From the NCBI RefSeq assembly GCF_964253085.1, contig NZ_CAXUQH020000002.1, forward strand, positions 1 through 64,000: a stretch of DNA of 64,000 nt, read 5' to 3'. A model generated the notes under the pieces. That model was given only the letters and a program-made list of their open reading frames with translations. It was not told where the DNA came from and did not search any database. Within the stretch, counting starts at the first letter, position 1. Each line of letters starts with the position of its first letter. This DNA comes from Paenibacillus_E sp964253085 (GTDB lineage: Bacteria > Bacillota > Bacilli > Paenibacillales > NBRC-103111). Both the position numbers and the translations under genes were made by a program. This document shows positions 51,799-60,913 of the stretch, piece after piece.

Positions 51799-53844
51799 TT
51801 AACCTTCAAAGTTTGATAAAGACTGATTCAATTCAGCAGCCATTCGGTTTAAATCGTCGGCTGACTCGGAAATGTTACGTACCACTACATTCTGATCTTC
51901 AGAAGCTACTTTAATCATTTGTGATTGTTTGACAGTAGTCAAATACGATACAGTCATACTACTCATAGAAGCGGATACTTCTTCTGTACCTGCCGCCATT
52001 TGCTCCGCTACAGCGGATATCTCGGTAATTTGATCCGTAATTTTATTGAATGTTATCTGTATATTCTCAAATGCACCACCCATATGATAAACCATTTCAC
52101 GACCTTCCTGAACATTCTTCACACTTTCGTTCATCTTATTGACAGCTTTCATGGTCGTATCTAGCATAGTTTGAACCTTTTCTGAAATGAGAACACTTGA
52201 ATTATGAGATTGCTCAGCCAATTTCTTCACTTCCCCAGCTACGACAGCAAACCCTTTTCCTTGCTCCCCTACACGAGCTGCTTCAATAGAAGCATTTAGT
52301 GAAAGAAGTCGAGTCTCATTCGCAATGTTGGAGATGATGGACACAATCTCGGAAATGCCCATCGAAAATTCGGACAGTTTCTCCATCTCTCTAGCTGTTT
52401 CTTGAACAGAGAATTGCACGGTCGACATATGTTTAACTGTACTTTTGACAATGTTCTGTTCGATATGGAGACGCTCAAGCGACGCTTGCGCTTCTTCGGA
52501 CACAGTTCCGGATGCTTCTGCCAATCGCTGTACGCCTACCGCCATTTCCTCCATGGCATTCGAAGTTTGAACAGCGCTCTCTCGTTGAAATTCGCTGCTG
52601 TTCGCTACTTCTTTCATACTTTCACGAATTTGATAAAAAGCTTTTAGGGAAAGTTGTGTCATCGCTGTCAGATCGGTTGAAGACCCCCTCATACCCGAGG
52701 CGGTACACCGCACTTCAGCAAGGAATATCGTAAAGGCATCGATCATCCTATTCAAATTTTCGCTAACTTGAGCAATTTCATCCTGTCCTTTTACAATAAA
52801 ACGAGGCTTCAAGTTCCCTGCTGAGAATTCGGAAATGACATGATTCATTCTTTTTAGAGGAAGCAACAAGTAGCGAAGCATTACAAAGATAACGATAGTT
52901 ACAACGATTAATGCAACAAGCAAATAAAGAATTGTGTCTTGAGTAAAAGACGTTACACTCGCCAAAGCTGTGGATTGAGGCATTATTATACCTACCTTCC
53001 AACCTGCATCTTTAATCGGAGCATATGCAACATACACACTAGCATTGTTCTCCTTGGTAAGTATTACGCCGTTATTCGAATTGTCAATATGGTCGGATAA
53101 CCCTGGCAACCAATTATTTTCTTTCATATTGTTTATCATAATTTGAGACTTGTCAGGATGATAGATTGTTTCACCTGTTTTTCCAAGAAGGAAAGCGTAT
53201 CCCCCATCTGCAGGTTTGTATGTTTTCATAATTTCAGGAATGGAGCTCAAATTCACATCTATAGCTACATAACCGATTACATTATCACCTTCTTTAATAG
53301 CTTTCATCATACTAATTACCAACTGACCTGAAGCGAGATCGATATATGGGTCTGAGAAAGATACATCACTTGACCTGCTAGCTTCTGGATACCACGGTCG
53401 ATCTTTAACAATAAAATCCTGTTTGGACACACTGCCATCATGGCCTATATAAAAATTGTTATTTAACCCCACAATATAAACAAGAGAGAGCAGCGAGTCA
53501 GTTGCTTGAATTTTTTTTAAATTTTGCAGCACTTCATTGTACAACTTGTTAGTAATGGCATCACTATTAGCCTTGACGCTTTTCAGATAAGAAACTGTAC
53601 GTGGATCTGTAGACATCATACGGGGAATTTCTGCTTTTTCTTTAAAAAGCTCCCCCAATTGATAAGATAATGATTTGCTTTCAATCAGCAGATTTTGTTC
53701 TACTTGTAACTGCATATTGGATTTGGCGTTGAGAAAAATTAGCGCACCTGCCGATAACAAAACAACTAACATGATAGGCAAAAGTATCAAGAATAATTTA
53801 AGAGATACTGAAGAGCGAAACATGCCTTTCAATTTCACAACCAA
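51799..53844 (-). CDS. Methyl-accepting chemotaxis protein
   Basis: 681 residues. TM1 near 16-36, a double-Cache (dCache_1) sensor about 40-295 ('VKDRPWYPEASRSSDVSFSD', 'IGYVAIDVNLSSIP'), TM2 near 302-322, HAMP about 323-376, and a signalling domain with the kinase-contact tip 'LNASIEAARVGEQGKGFAVV' and 'EVKKLAEQS'. The usual 'RxLAEQ' is present as KKLAEQ. It senses a small molecule outside the cell and controls CheA. No other che genes lie nearby, so it would feed the chromosomal chemotaxis system. Confidence 0.92.
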   Translation of the reverse strand: MVVKLKGMFRSSVSLKLFLILLPIMLVVLLSAGALIFLNAKSNMQLQVEQNLLIESKSLSYQLGELFKEKAEIPRMMSTDPRTVSYLKSVKANSDAITNKLYNEVLQNLKKIQATDSLLSLVYIVGLNNNFYIGHDGSVSKQDFIVKDRPWYPEASRSSDVSFSDPYIDLASGQLVISMMKAIKEGDNVIGYVAIDVNLSSIPEIMKTYKPADGGYAFLLGKTGETIYHPDKSQIMINNMKENNWLPGLSDHIDNSNNGVILTKENNASVYVAYAPIKDAGWKVGIIMPQSTALASVTSFTQDTILYLLVALIVVTIVIFVMLRYLLLPLKRMNHVISEFSAGNLKPRFIVKGQDEIAQVSENLNRMIDAFTIFLAEVRCTASGMRGSSTDLTAMTQLSLKAFYQIRESMKEVANSSEFQRESAVQTSNAMEEMAVGVQRLAEASGTVSEEAQASLERLHIEQNIVKSTVKHMSTVQFSVQETAREMEKLSEFSMGISEIVSIISNIANETRLLSLNASIEAARVGEQGKGFAVVAGEVKKLAEQSHNSSVLISEKVQTMLDTTMKAVNKMNESVKNVQEGREMVYHMGGAFENIQITFNKITDQITEISAVAEQMAAGTEEVSASMSSMTVSYLTTVKQSQMIKVASEDQNVVVRNISESADDLNRMAAELNQSLSNFEG

Positions 53845-54195
53845 TCACTACTCCTTTTACAATATAGAGTTTGTTTCAGTATTGCATTATGTCGATCTGA
53901 GTACTAAGTCACATGTGTCCCGAAAAAAAGCAAACCCGTCGAGCATCGCAACGAAGGGCTGAAATTAAAAATGATAGCAGTTTTGTTGCACAAACTTCTT
54001 ATAAATTATTCCTGTAAGAAAGTGGTGGTTTGATTTGCGAGCGTTCCCATCAGGCCTAGTAAGAGATTCCAAACTGACAGCTGTAAGCGAACGGATTTCT
54101 AGTAAACATTACGATGCCCATATTACCCTGTCTATCTAGTCTATCTGCACTTAGCACTCTGCAATAGTCTCTATGGTTTTTTAGATTAGTCGCTC
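53845..54195. other. Intergenic, nothing recognised
   Basis: About 350 bp upstream of the chemotaxis receptor. It must hold that gene's promoter. No repeat or coding frame stands out. Confidence 0.4.
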
Positions 54196-54291
54196 TTAAA
54201 CACTATTCTGTTCCTCATCAATGAAATCATCTTCTAATAGGATGGTGATGCCCTCGATCCATTCATTATGGGGTTTTGTTCTAACTTGCAT
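54196..54291 (-). pseudogene. Remnant of a small MalT-associated gene
   Basis: A 31-codon frame 'MQVRTKPHNEWIEGITILLE' and 'DDFIDEEQNSV' keeps the QIRIK...W...GLTILLE part of the family but lacks the DQAALHG half. No MalT gene is adjacent. The upstream operator array is well kept. Confidence 0.7.
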
Positions 54292-54363
54292 TACCCTCTT
54301 CTTCGTTCTGTTTTAACTGACTATGTCATTTACTTAGTTTACATGTATCATATCTGCAATAAG

Positions 54364-54404
54364 GTACTACCAAGTAGATACTTAAGTACTGTTCTACAGT
54401 ACTG
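54364..54404. promoter_or_regulatory. Triple GTACT operator array, second copy
   Basis: GTACT at 54364, GTACTG at 54386 and at 54399 (intervals 22 and 13), the same as at 36602-36642. The surrounding 70 bp is about 90% identical to that region. Confidence 0.65.
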
Positions 54405-54829
54405 TTTAAGTTTTTTTGGGGAGAGCTTCCATGTTAGACTTAATCGTTCTTCCCATAGAGGTATTAATACTCCTATATTTATATGCACTAGATCATCTCA
54501 CTCAATAAGAACGCAATAATTTACAGCGTGATAGTTTTTTCGAAGAAGTTGATTTACCAACTCCAAGTTGATTAGATATGAGATTAATTATCTATTTTTT
54601 CCATCCCATACATATCAAACATCCTCTCAAGAATGATAAATAGCAATCTCCATTTTTGTCGACGACACATGAGTAAAACTTATTTCATCATGTGTTAGTA
54701 AACAACGTTAATAGCGATCTCTTTGAGTTAACTGTCCTGGAATGCCAGCCCTGATCAGCTACCATGTTGTGAGGGATTCTGGTAGCGAGAAAAATATGCT
54801 TGATTAGTACACAGAACTATGTTAATTTA

Positions 54830-54849
54830 AAAACAGACCGGTCGGTTTT
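54830..54849. promoter_or_regulatory. TetR-like palindrome upstream of the UlaG-like gene
   Basis: AAAAC-A-GACC|GGTC-G-GTTTT: a 20-bp dyad with a single mismatched pair, 22 bp before the ATG and just before the ribosome site. It resembles, but is not the same as, the 27.5-kb TetR sites. Confidence 0.6.
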
Positions 54850-54870
54850 AAAAATTAAAGGAGGATCTCG

Positions 54871-55629
54871 ATGTCTATCTCTATTCAACACATTCGAAAC
54901 GCTACATCGGTTTTAACCATCAATGGCAAAAAAATACTGATTGATCCTATGTTAAGTGATGTCGGCGAGCTCCCGCCAGTTCCTTTCACTCGTACACTTC
55001 GCAGAAACCCGTTAACTCCTCTACCAGTTCCACTGCACTTTTTCGAGAACATGGACGCCATCCTACTGACACATCGTCATTTTGATCACTTTGATAAGAA
55101 GGCCCTCTCCTTTCTGAATAAGAGTATTCCTATCTTCTGTCAACCCGAGGACCAAGTCTTTTTACAAAAGTCTGGTTTCTTTCATGTATATGAAATCCAT
55201 GATACTTTTGCATGGTACGGCATTCAGATGAAACGAGTAAAAGGACAACATGCGCTAGGCCTAGCCGCCAAGCTACTCGGTCCAGTATCCGGATTTATCT
55301 TAAGCACTCCAATGGAAGGTTCCATTTACATCGTCGGTGACTGTATTTACACCTCAGTTATTGAAGAGGCGTTCCGAGTACATCAACCTGATATCGCGAT
55401 TTTGAATACGCCGCGCGCACAGATGTTGCTTGGGACAATTATCACGATGTCAGCTGAAGATATTATTCGTATTGCCCACTTATCTCCAACCACGAAAATC
55501 GTTGCCGTACATATGGATGCAATCAGCCATTGTACATTTAAGCGGAAGCATCTCCAGACCTTTCTGAAGGAGCGAGGCCTTGAGCATGCTGCTTTTGTTC
55601 CTCACGACGGGGAGGTTATTGATTTCTAA
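54871..55629 (+). CDS. UlaG-like metallo-beta-lactamase-fold hydrolase
   Basis: 252 residues; AAAGGAGG 6 nt before the ATG. Metal motifs: 'LLTHRHFDHFD' (HxHxDH), 'GQHAL', 'VGDCIY' (metal Asp) and 'VAVHMDA'. Family members include ascorbate-6-phosphate lactonase and general metal-dependent hydrolases. It stands alone on the plus strand, with a TetR-like operator but no adjacent tetR gene; the nearest TetR is 27 kb away. The substrate is unknown. Confidence 0.85.
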   Translation: MSISIQHIRNATSVLTINGKKILIDPMLSDVGELPPVPFTRTLRRNPLTPLPVPLHFFENMDAILLTHRHFDHFDKKALSFLNKSIPIFCQPEDQVFLQKSGFFHVYEIHDTFAWYGIQMKRVKGQHALGLAAKLLGPVSGFILSTPMEGSIYIVGDCIYTSVIEEAFRVHQPDIAILNTPRAQMLLGTIITMSAEDIIRIAHLSPTTKIVAVHMDAISHCTFKRKHLQTFLKERGLEHAAFVPHDGEVIDF

Positions 55630-56208
55630 GAATAATCTTACTTATAGATAAAGAAGTGTTGGAAAAAATCAATCAATATTTCCCTTTAATGCCCATGATC
55701 ATAAGGCAGGCACGAGCCGCTTTATTACTTCACCAATTTTTCTAACTAATTATATGAAAGTCAATTTGCGGGCTTTATATAACTGTCTCATCCCTTATCT
55801 CAGTCGTACATTAATATGATTACCATATTTTTCTAATTTTCTTGCAAAATAGATTAACGAGGTTAACGCTCTTACTGCGCTAGCCTCGTAATGGCAGTTC
55901 ATTAAATTGATCGCTACACTTCTCTTGAAATAGACTGTAACTGCTCAAAGGTGTTGAGTCTATCTACCTTACCTTCATTGTGATATGCAATGAAACTAAG
56001 CAAACAATTAGTTTTTCGTTAATTGTTTGCCGTGCACCTAGCCACAATTGTAATAATCCGACTTTCTAGTCAGCGATACGTGCCTCCTGGCCCTACCGTA
56101 GTTGCTCTATGGCATTCATAATGCTACTCCATTAGGTTTCGTTCATTTCTCATAGTCTATAAGAGCTTTGTACGGGGGTTGGTTTGACACTTAAGCATAC
56201 CCGATCCC
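55630..56208. other. Intergenic, nothing recognised
   Basis: About 580 bp between the accessory region and the replicon backbone. I see no gene, IS end or strong terminator. Confidence 0.4.
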
Positions 56209-56370
56209 TTACGCGCCGAGCTGCTTTGAAAGCTGCACACGTATGTCCTCGACACTTTTGGAATATCTCAACATAGTAGCACACGCCTGCCTCGTTGGAT
56301 GTTGCCCTTCCTTAAGAATAGCAAGTATGAATAACCGCCGACTTGAGTCGGCCACCTCCTCGAATGTCAT
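56209..56370 (-). CDS. Hypothetical short protein or remnant
   Basis: 53 codons from an ATG at 56370 ('MTFEEVADSSRRLFILAILK', ending 'VQLSKQLGA'). No ribosome site; a longer frame starts with TTG at 56451. Helical composition, no known family. It could be the end of a decayed gene. Confidence 0.25.
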   Translation of the reverse strand: MTFEEVADSSRRLFILAILKEGQHPTRQACATMLRYSKSVEDIRVQLSKQLGA

Positions 56371-56504
56371 GTTGCTAGCTTGAGCGCGACCGTTTTCAGT
56401 CAGGCATTGTATTCGGCAGTATGCGCTGAAGCTCGATTCCCAAGGTATCAACGACTATTCACATGCAACCCCATTCTCTATATTTAGCAAAGATTCTTTC
56501 ATCA

Positions 56505-57446
56505 TTATTTTCTCATCAACTTCCTAACTATCCAAGGCAAGGAATTAATTATCTCCTGTTTAAGTTCATTAGCATTATTTTGCTCCCTTATTTTATTTAG
56601 ATCTTCTGTTAAAGATTGATGCCTTAACTCAGAACTTATTCTGAGTTCGGATACTGTTTCTTGATATGTCTTCCACTCTTCATCCGTTTTCAACTTGGAT
56701 CTTAGGCCTTCTAAATCATCAGAGACTTTTCTAGCAATATCGCTTTGAAGCTTTTTTGTTTCCTCTAATTCTTTTTCTTGTTTTTCTAAAGTTTGATTGT
56801 ATTTTTCTGTTGCTTCTCTTAATTCCAAGAGCTCCCTATTGCTTTGTTCTAATTTTTGCTCCAACTCATTTATTTTTTCTTCTCCAGGTAGCATCAATTG
56901 TTGATTTTCTTTAACAAGATTCACAATATATTCATTGAACTGACCTGAACTAAGCTGGGCAATAAATCCCTGAAACAGATTTAGCTCTTCTTCCGAGAAA
57001 TTCGACCTTACTGAAGGATGTATTATTTCCTGAGACTGATTTTGATTCTCCATTACTATAACAGGAGATATTGCTCTTATACCAACCATCTCAGCTATAC
57101 GGGGCATTTTATAATTTTCTTTCCGTAACAATAAAATCATTTTGAGTCTAAAGATTGCTTTATAATCTAAAGACAGATTACGCCCTATGCTCCTTGCTTC
57201 TATATATCCATTCAACTCTTTCAGCCAATGCCTCATCGTTGGACCAGTACATAAGTAATCCTCTTCTTCTTCATTAGCACAATACCATTTTTCAAATTCA
57301 GTCGTTTGATAATCTTTCTGATCTGAAAGATCTTCCATGTGATTATCAAATAACATTTCCTGCATTCCGAGTTTCGCAAGAGTTTTAAAAAGGGCATCCT
57401 GACTAAATTCAGTTGCAAGCTTTATTCCCATTGTCGGTTGATTCAT
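56505..57446 (-). CDS. Coiled-coil protein with a MerR-like/DUF3967-type N-terminus
   Basis: 313 residues. The N-terminal half (about 60-130: 'TGPTMRHWLKELNGYIEARS', 'YKMPRIAEMVGI') resembles the winged-helix DNA-binding part of plasmid MerR-like proteins. About 170-290 is a long coiled coil ('KINELEQKLEQSNRELLELR'). The C-terminus is basic ('WIVRKLMRK'). It is divergent from parM across a repeat-rich AT region, so it may bind those TTATCTCAA repeats and act in partition or copy control. This role is by position. Confidence 0.65.
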   Translation of the reverse strand: MNQPTMGIKLATEFSQDALFKTLAKLGMQEMLFDNHMEDLSDQKDYQTTEFEKWYCANEEEEDYLCTGPTMRHWLKELNGYIEARSIGRNLSLDYKAIFRLKMILLLRKENYKMPRIAEMVGIRAISPVIVMENQNQSQEIIHPSVRSNFSEEELNLFQGFIAQLSSGQFNEYIVNLVKENQQLMLPGEEKINELEQKLEQSNRELLELREATEKYNQTLEKQEKELEETKKLQSDIARKVSDDLEGLRSKLKTDEEWKTYQETVSELRISSELRHQSLTEDLNKIREQNNANELKQEIINSLPWIVRKLMRK

Positions 57447-57497
57447 ATTTAATGGCCCCTACCTTTCTTTGCATTTATCTCTTTATATGATTTTTGT

Positions 57498-57756
57498 TTA
57501 TCTCAAATTTAATCAGTTTTATATTATTTTCATCAATTTTAGGATTGTAGTAATTATTTTACACCTTTCTGTCAGCGACTACTAGTATTACTTGAGATAA
57601 ATTTAGTCAGATAAAATTATCTCAAGTTCGATATTTATTTTTTAAATTCAATTTATTGCGATATATCGCAAGTTACAATAATTTATATTTAATTATCTCA
57701 AATTTAATATAATTTATATTAATTAATATCAAAAATATTATCTCAAATTATCTCAA
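57498..57756. repeat. TTATCTCAA repeat cluster (candidate centromere/operator)
   Basis: TTATCTCAA at 57498, 57617, 57693, 57738 and 57748, and inverted (TTGAGATAA) at 57592. The last two are 10 bp apart, one helical turn. The 16-bp palindrome TTGCGATATATCGCAA lies at 57656-57671. Very AT-rich and between divergent partition genes, as expected for parC. Confidence 0.65.
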
Positions 57757-57872
57757 CAATATAGAAATTTTTTTGGTCTAAAATCTAAATATATATAGCA
57801 GGGGGTACAAGAAGAGAAAGGGATCACGCAAATATTTTCCCTAAAAAAATGATGGGGTTAAACGAAACCACA

Positions 57873-57917
57873 AAACTACTCTAAACTAGTTTTTAATAAA
57901 CTAGTTTAGAGTAGTTT
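57873..57917. promoter_or_regulatory. 20-bp perfect inverted repeat, parM operator
   Basis: Arms 57873-57892 and 57898-57917 are exact reverse complements with a 5-nt centre. The repeat abuts and overlaps the -35 position of the parM promoter (extended TGATATAAT box at 57935-57943). The core TAAACTAGTTTA recurs at 60341-60352. Probably the binding site of the ParR-like protein or another autoregulator. Confidence 0.75.
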
Positions 57918-57995
57918 ATTTCCGATGTTAGTTGTGATATAATTATCCTTAGTAAATGTTTATTATTCGAAAATTCATTTTGGAGGTTATCATTC

Positions 57996-59192
57996 ATGGT
58001 AAAAGTAGACTTAAACTTGATCACTGGTATCGATCCAGGTAACACAAGGACGAAAGTTAGTTATTTGGATGATCAAGGTAATATTCAAAGTTTTTCTTTA
58101 CCCACGATCTGCGCACCAGCTGATGAAAAAGGAGACCCTCTAAGTGAGAATGCTCAAAAAAGAGAATTAGCTGACATAGATCGCTTACACGTAAAGATCG
58201 AAAGTAATTCTTTAAAAAGCAGATACTATTTTGTTGGTGACTGGGCACGCGATAAAGAGGGTATGCTCCAACCTAACAACGAAAATTCAGAGAAACACAG
58301 CAGCCAATTACATACTGTAGCTACTCTAACAGGATTAGCTATCGCAGCTTTACGAGTTGGCAAGGAAGAAGCACAATTGAAGTATTCTGGTGGTCTACCA
58401 ATTGAGGAACATAAGCGTGTAGATTCAAACCAAGTTTTAGAACGTTATAAAGGCAATCATATCGTAAGTTTCATTGACGGAAAGTTCAAAGGTAAAACTG
58501 TTCGTTTAAACATTGACGGTGGCCAAGTACATGTAGAGGGAGTTACAAGTTCATTAGGATTGAAATATGACATCAGAGATAAGATGCTAGTAAATTTGGA
58601 GCGCGGTATTGAACTTGGGGATGAATATGGACTTGGTGATCTCGGTGCAGGAACAACTGATTTAGCGTTATATGAAAAAGATGGCCTTAATGGCTACGTG
58701 AGTACAAATAAAGATTTGGGAACAAATACATATATCGATAATATGATTAAAGAAATTTTCGAGCAGCCAGAGTTTAATACAGTTAAAAACCTTTTAAAAT
58801 CTAGAAATCTTGAACTAGTACGCTATAGCAATCGCGAGGAATTCTTAAGAGATGTTATTTTCCCTGGTGTAGATCTAATTATTCAAGGAAAAGAAGCAAA
58901 ATTCCTTGTTTCATGGGCAAATGTACAAAATGTAAACGTTACAGATGTTGTTTTAAAACACATGAAAGAGTACTTCGATACCGTTCACGAAGAACTGAGT
59001 ATATTCTGGTTTGATAAGGCCAGTTCTGTAAAAACATTCCCACTTGTAGGTGGAGGTATATTGTTTGCTTACTACTACTTTAAAGATGTTGAAAGCTTTA
59101 TCTTGCCGCCAAAAGAACTACTTAAAGAAGCTCCATTTATTACTTCCCGAGCTTATCTAATTGCGAATTATGTTAGTCAATTAGCGGGCTAA
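57996..59192 (+). CDS. parM: Actin-like plasmid segregation ATPase (ParM/Alp family)
   Basis: 398 residues; GGAGG 9 nt before the ATG. Actin-fold motifs: phosphate 1 'GIDPGNTRTK', phosphate 2 'GDLGAGTTDLALY' and adenosine 'LVGGGILF'. Members form dynamic filaments that push sister plasmids apart when coupled by a DNA-binding adaptor to a centromere. The adaptor-like gene follows 30 bp downstream and the repeat cluster lies upstream, giving the complete type II par arrangement. The symbol is by family. Confidence 0.87.
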   Translation: MVKVDLNLITGIDPGNTRTKVSYLDDQGNIQSFSLPTICAPADEKGDPLSENAQKRELADIDRLHVKIESNSLKSRYYFVGDWARDKEGMLQPNNENSEKHSSQLHTVATLTGLAIAALRVGKEEAQLKYSGGLPIEEHKRVDSNQVLERYKGNHIVSFIDGKFKGKTVRLNIDGGQVHVEGVTSSLGLKYDIRDKMLVNLERGIELGDEYGLGDLGAGTTDLALYEKDGLNGYVSTNKDLGTNTYIDNMIKEIFEQPEFNTVKNLLKSRNLELVRYSNREEFLRDVIFPGVDLIIQGKEAKFLVSWANVQNVNVTDVVLKHMKEYFDTVHEELSIFWFDKASSVKTFPLVGGGILFAYYYFKDVESFILPPKELLKEAPFITSRAYLIANYVSQLAG

Positions 59193-59222
59193 TATAATGA
59201 TTTAGATGAGGTGGTGTGATAA

Positions 59223-59753
59223 ATGTCCAATTCATATGGTATATCTGGTTATGAAGCCGGCCGTGGCAGGACGTTTACTCCTACCGTTAATGCGGATTGG
59301 ATCAACGAGTTTAATACACTCATGGTAGATTTAGGAAAGAGTAGAAATGAATTAACCGAAGTTCTCATTAGAGAAGGATTACAAGCTAGGAATCGTGGTT
59401 TTGAACAGTTGGACTTTATGAGCTCACAGGAGATTGAATTTATTAAGACCCCAGTCGGTCGTAAAGTACTACAAGATTATACCACATTATTTTTTGGGAA
59501 AGAGTTTGCTGAACAACACTTTCAGCAGCAAAATAAAGCACAACCTCACTCCAATAATGAGGAGCATAGAACTCTTTCTACACCTATTAAGGATTCCGAA
59601 AAAAATAACCATTCTCAGAACAATGAACAAATCAATGTCGAGTCTAAAGAATTACCAATTCCTAAAACAAGCGAAGTAGAACTAGACAGCCAAAAAGCTA
59701 TGCTTCTAAAAATTCAAGCTGAACTTAGTGGGATGAAATTAAAAAAAGCATAA
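59223..59753 (+). CDS. ParR-like ribbon-helix-helix DNA-binding adaptor
   Basis: 176 residues; GAGGTGGTG precedes the ATG. Residues about 15-55 form a ribbon-helix-helix ('TFTPTVNADWINEFNTLMVD' followed by 'SRNELTEVLIREGLQ'). The middle is a long Gln/Asn/Ser-rich polar linker, and the tail 'KAMLLKIQAELSGMKLKKA' could contact ParM filaments. Co-transcribed with parM and ending in a good terminator. It is assigned as the adaptor from domain and position. Confidence 0.75.
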   Translation: MSNSYGISGYEAGRGRTFTPTVNADWINEFNTLMVDLGKSRNELTEVLIREGLQARNRGFEQLDFMSSQEIEFIKTPVGRKVLQDYTTLFFGKEFAEQHFQQQNKAQPHSNNEEHRTLSTPIKDSEKNNHSQNNEQINVESKELPIPKTSEVELDSQKAMLLKIQAELSGMKLKKA

Positions 59754-59765
59754 GATTCCAAATAA

Positions 59766-59805
59766 AAGAAGTTGCCGCGAGCATAAATAGGCAACTTCTT
59801 TTTGT
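59766..59805 (+). terminator. par operon terminator
   Basis: Perfect 11-bp stem AAGAAGTTGCC / GGCAACTTCTT followed by TTTGTTTT, 13 bp after the stop. Confidence 0.9.
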
Positions 59806-60913
59806 TTTCTAAATTCTATAGTTGCATACAATCTTCAATATAATCGATTTGAAGTCTCAATGATATGTTGAACATAGAGAATTGTTCCAAGCTAAATCAA
59901 CCACAAAACCACTGCACCTGCCTTTCGCCCTGCGCAAACAATTTCGGTCTTGAAATAGAAAAACTTGGCGATCCCTCATTCGTCCTCTATTTATCACAAA
60001 TTAGGCAGAAATACTTTTCTGAAAATAATTATTGGAAAGTACAATAGATGGAATCATTATTACATTTCAACGTTTTTCATTTTGTATATGGTGAGATCGC
60101 TTTTTCTTATCTGACCTATGAAAATTAACTAAATCTGAACACCATGCTTTAGTCAAAAAAGCAATTACTTCAGGAAAAATTTGGTATTCCAATGAAAAAA
60201 AGAAGGTAACGCCCAACGTTTAAGCTCTTCAAATAAAGTTATAATTAATTTTTCTCAATTTTTATTAAAAGTAAGAAAGCCTATTAAATGTTTGGCTTGT
60301 TTAGTTGTCTGAGAAATAAGTAAAGGAAACTAAACTAAAGTAAACTAGTTTATTCTAGTTCACTAACAAGTTTGCCATTTAACAAGAGATCGATAGTTTG
60401 CATTGGGTTAAATTTATCAATGAACAAAGAATGATGAATCGAAGCAAACAATATTGAATATTTTCAAAACAAAAAAATCAAAGGGTGCCCCCAATAGGGG
60501 ATTATTTTTCTTTCTTCTCCTTCTTATTAATTACCCGTCATGGTTGATAAATGGTCGTCATACTGCACGTTAACATTTTTGAGAAAAATTTATAACAATA
60601 GATACGAATATAAACAATGTATGTAAAGGCAACTATAATATTGGTTTTGTTTATAAGCGTATTTATATCAGCAAATCTAGTTATTACTTTAATCCCTCAT
60701 AGTACCCGTATTTTTCCTTAATCACCTATGAATTTTCGGTTATTTATCCACATTAATTATGTATCTACTCTTTACTTAGCCAAGGGTTTAAATTTATCCG
60801 CTCCGCTAAATGTGACTAATTTGAGATTGGCAAAGTATGTTTTGCCGCTCCATTCAAAATCTCTTAGAGATTTTTGTTTTGCCGAATGCCACTTCTAGGG
60901 TGTGAGATAGACG
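59806..60913. other. 1.1-kb AT-rich spacer before rep
   Basis: No gene seen. It contains the 12-bp palindrome at 60341-60352 and a small CCCC/GGGG stem near 60487. Possibly includes rep regulatory DNA. Confidence 0.5.
60341..60352. promoter_or_regulatory. TAAACTAGTTTA palindrome shared with the parM operator
   Basis: Identical to the core of the 57.9-kb inverted repeat, followed by TTCTAGTTCACTA, a second imperfect half. Suggests one regulator for par and rep. Confidence 0.5.
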
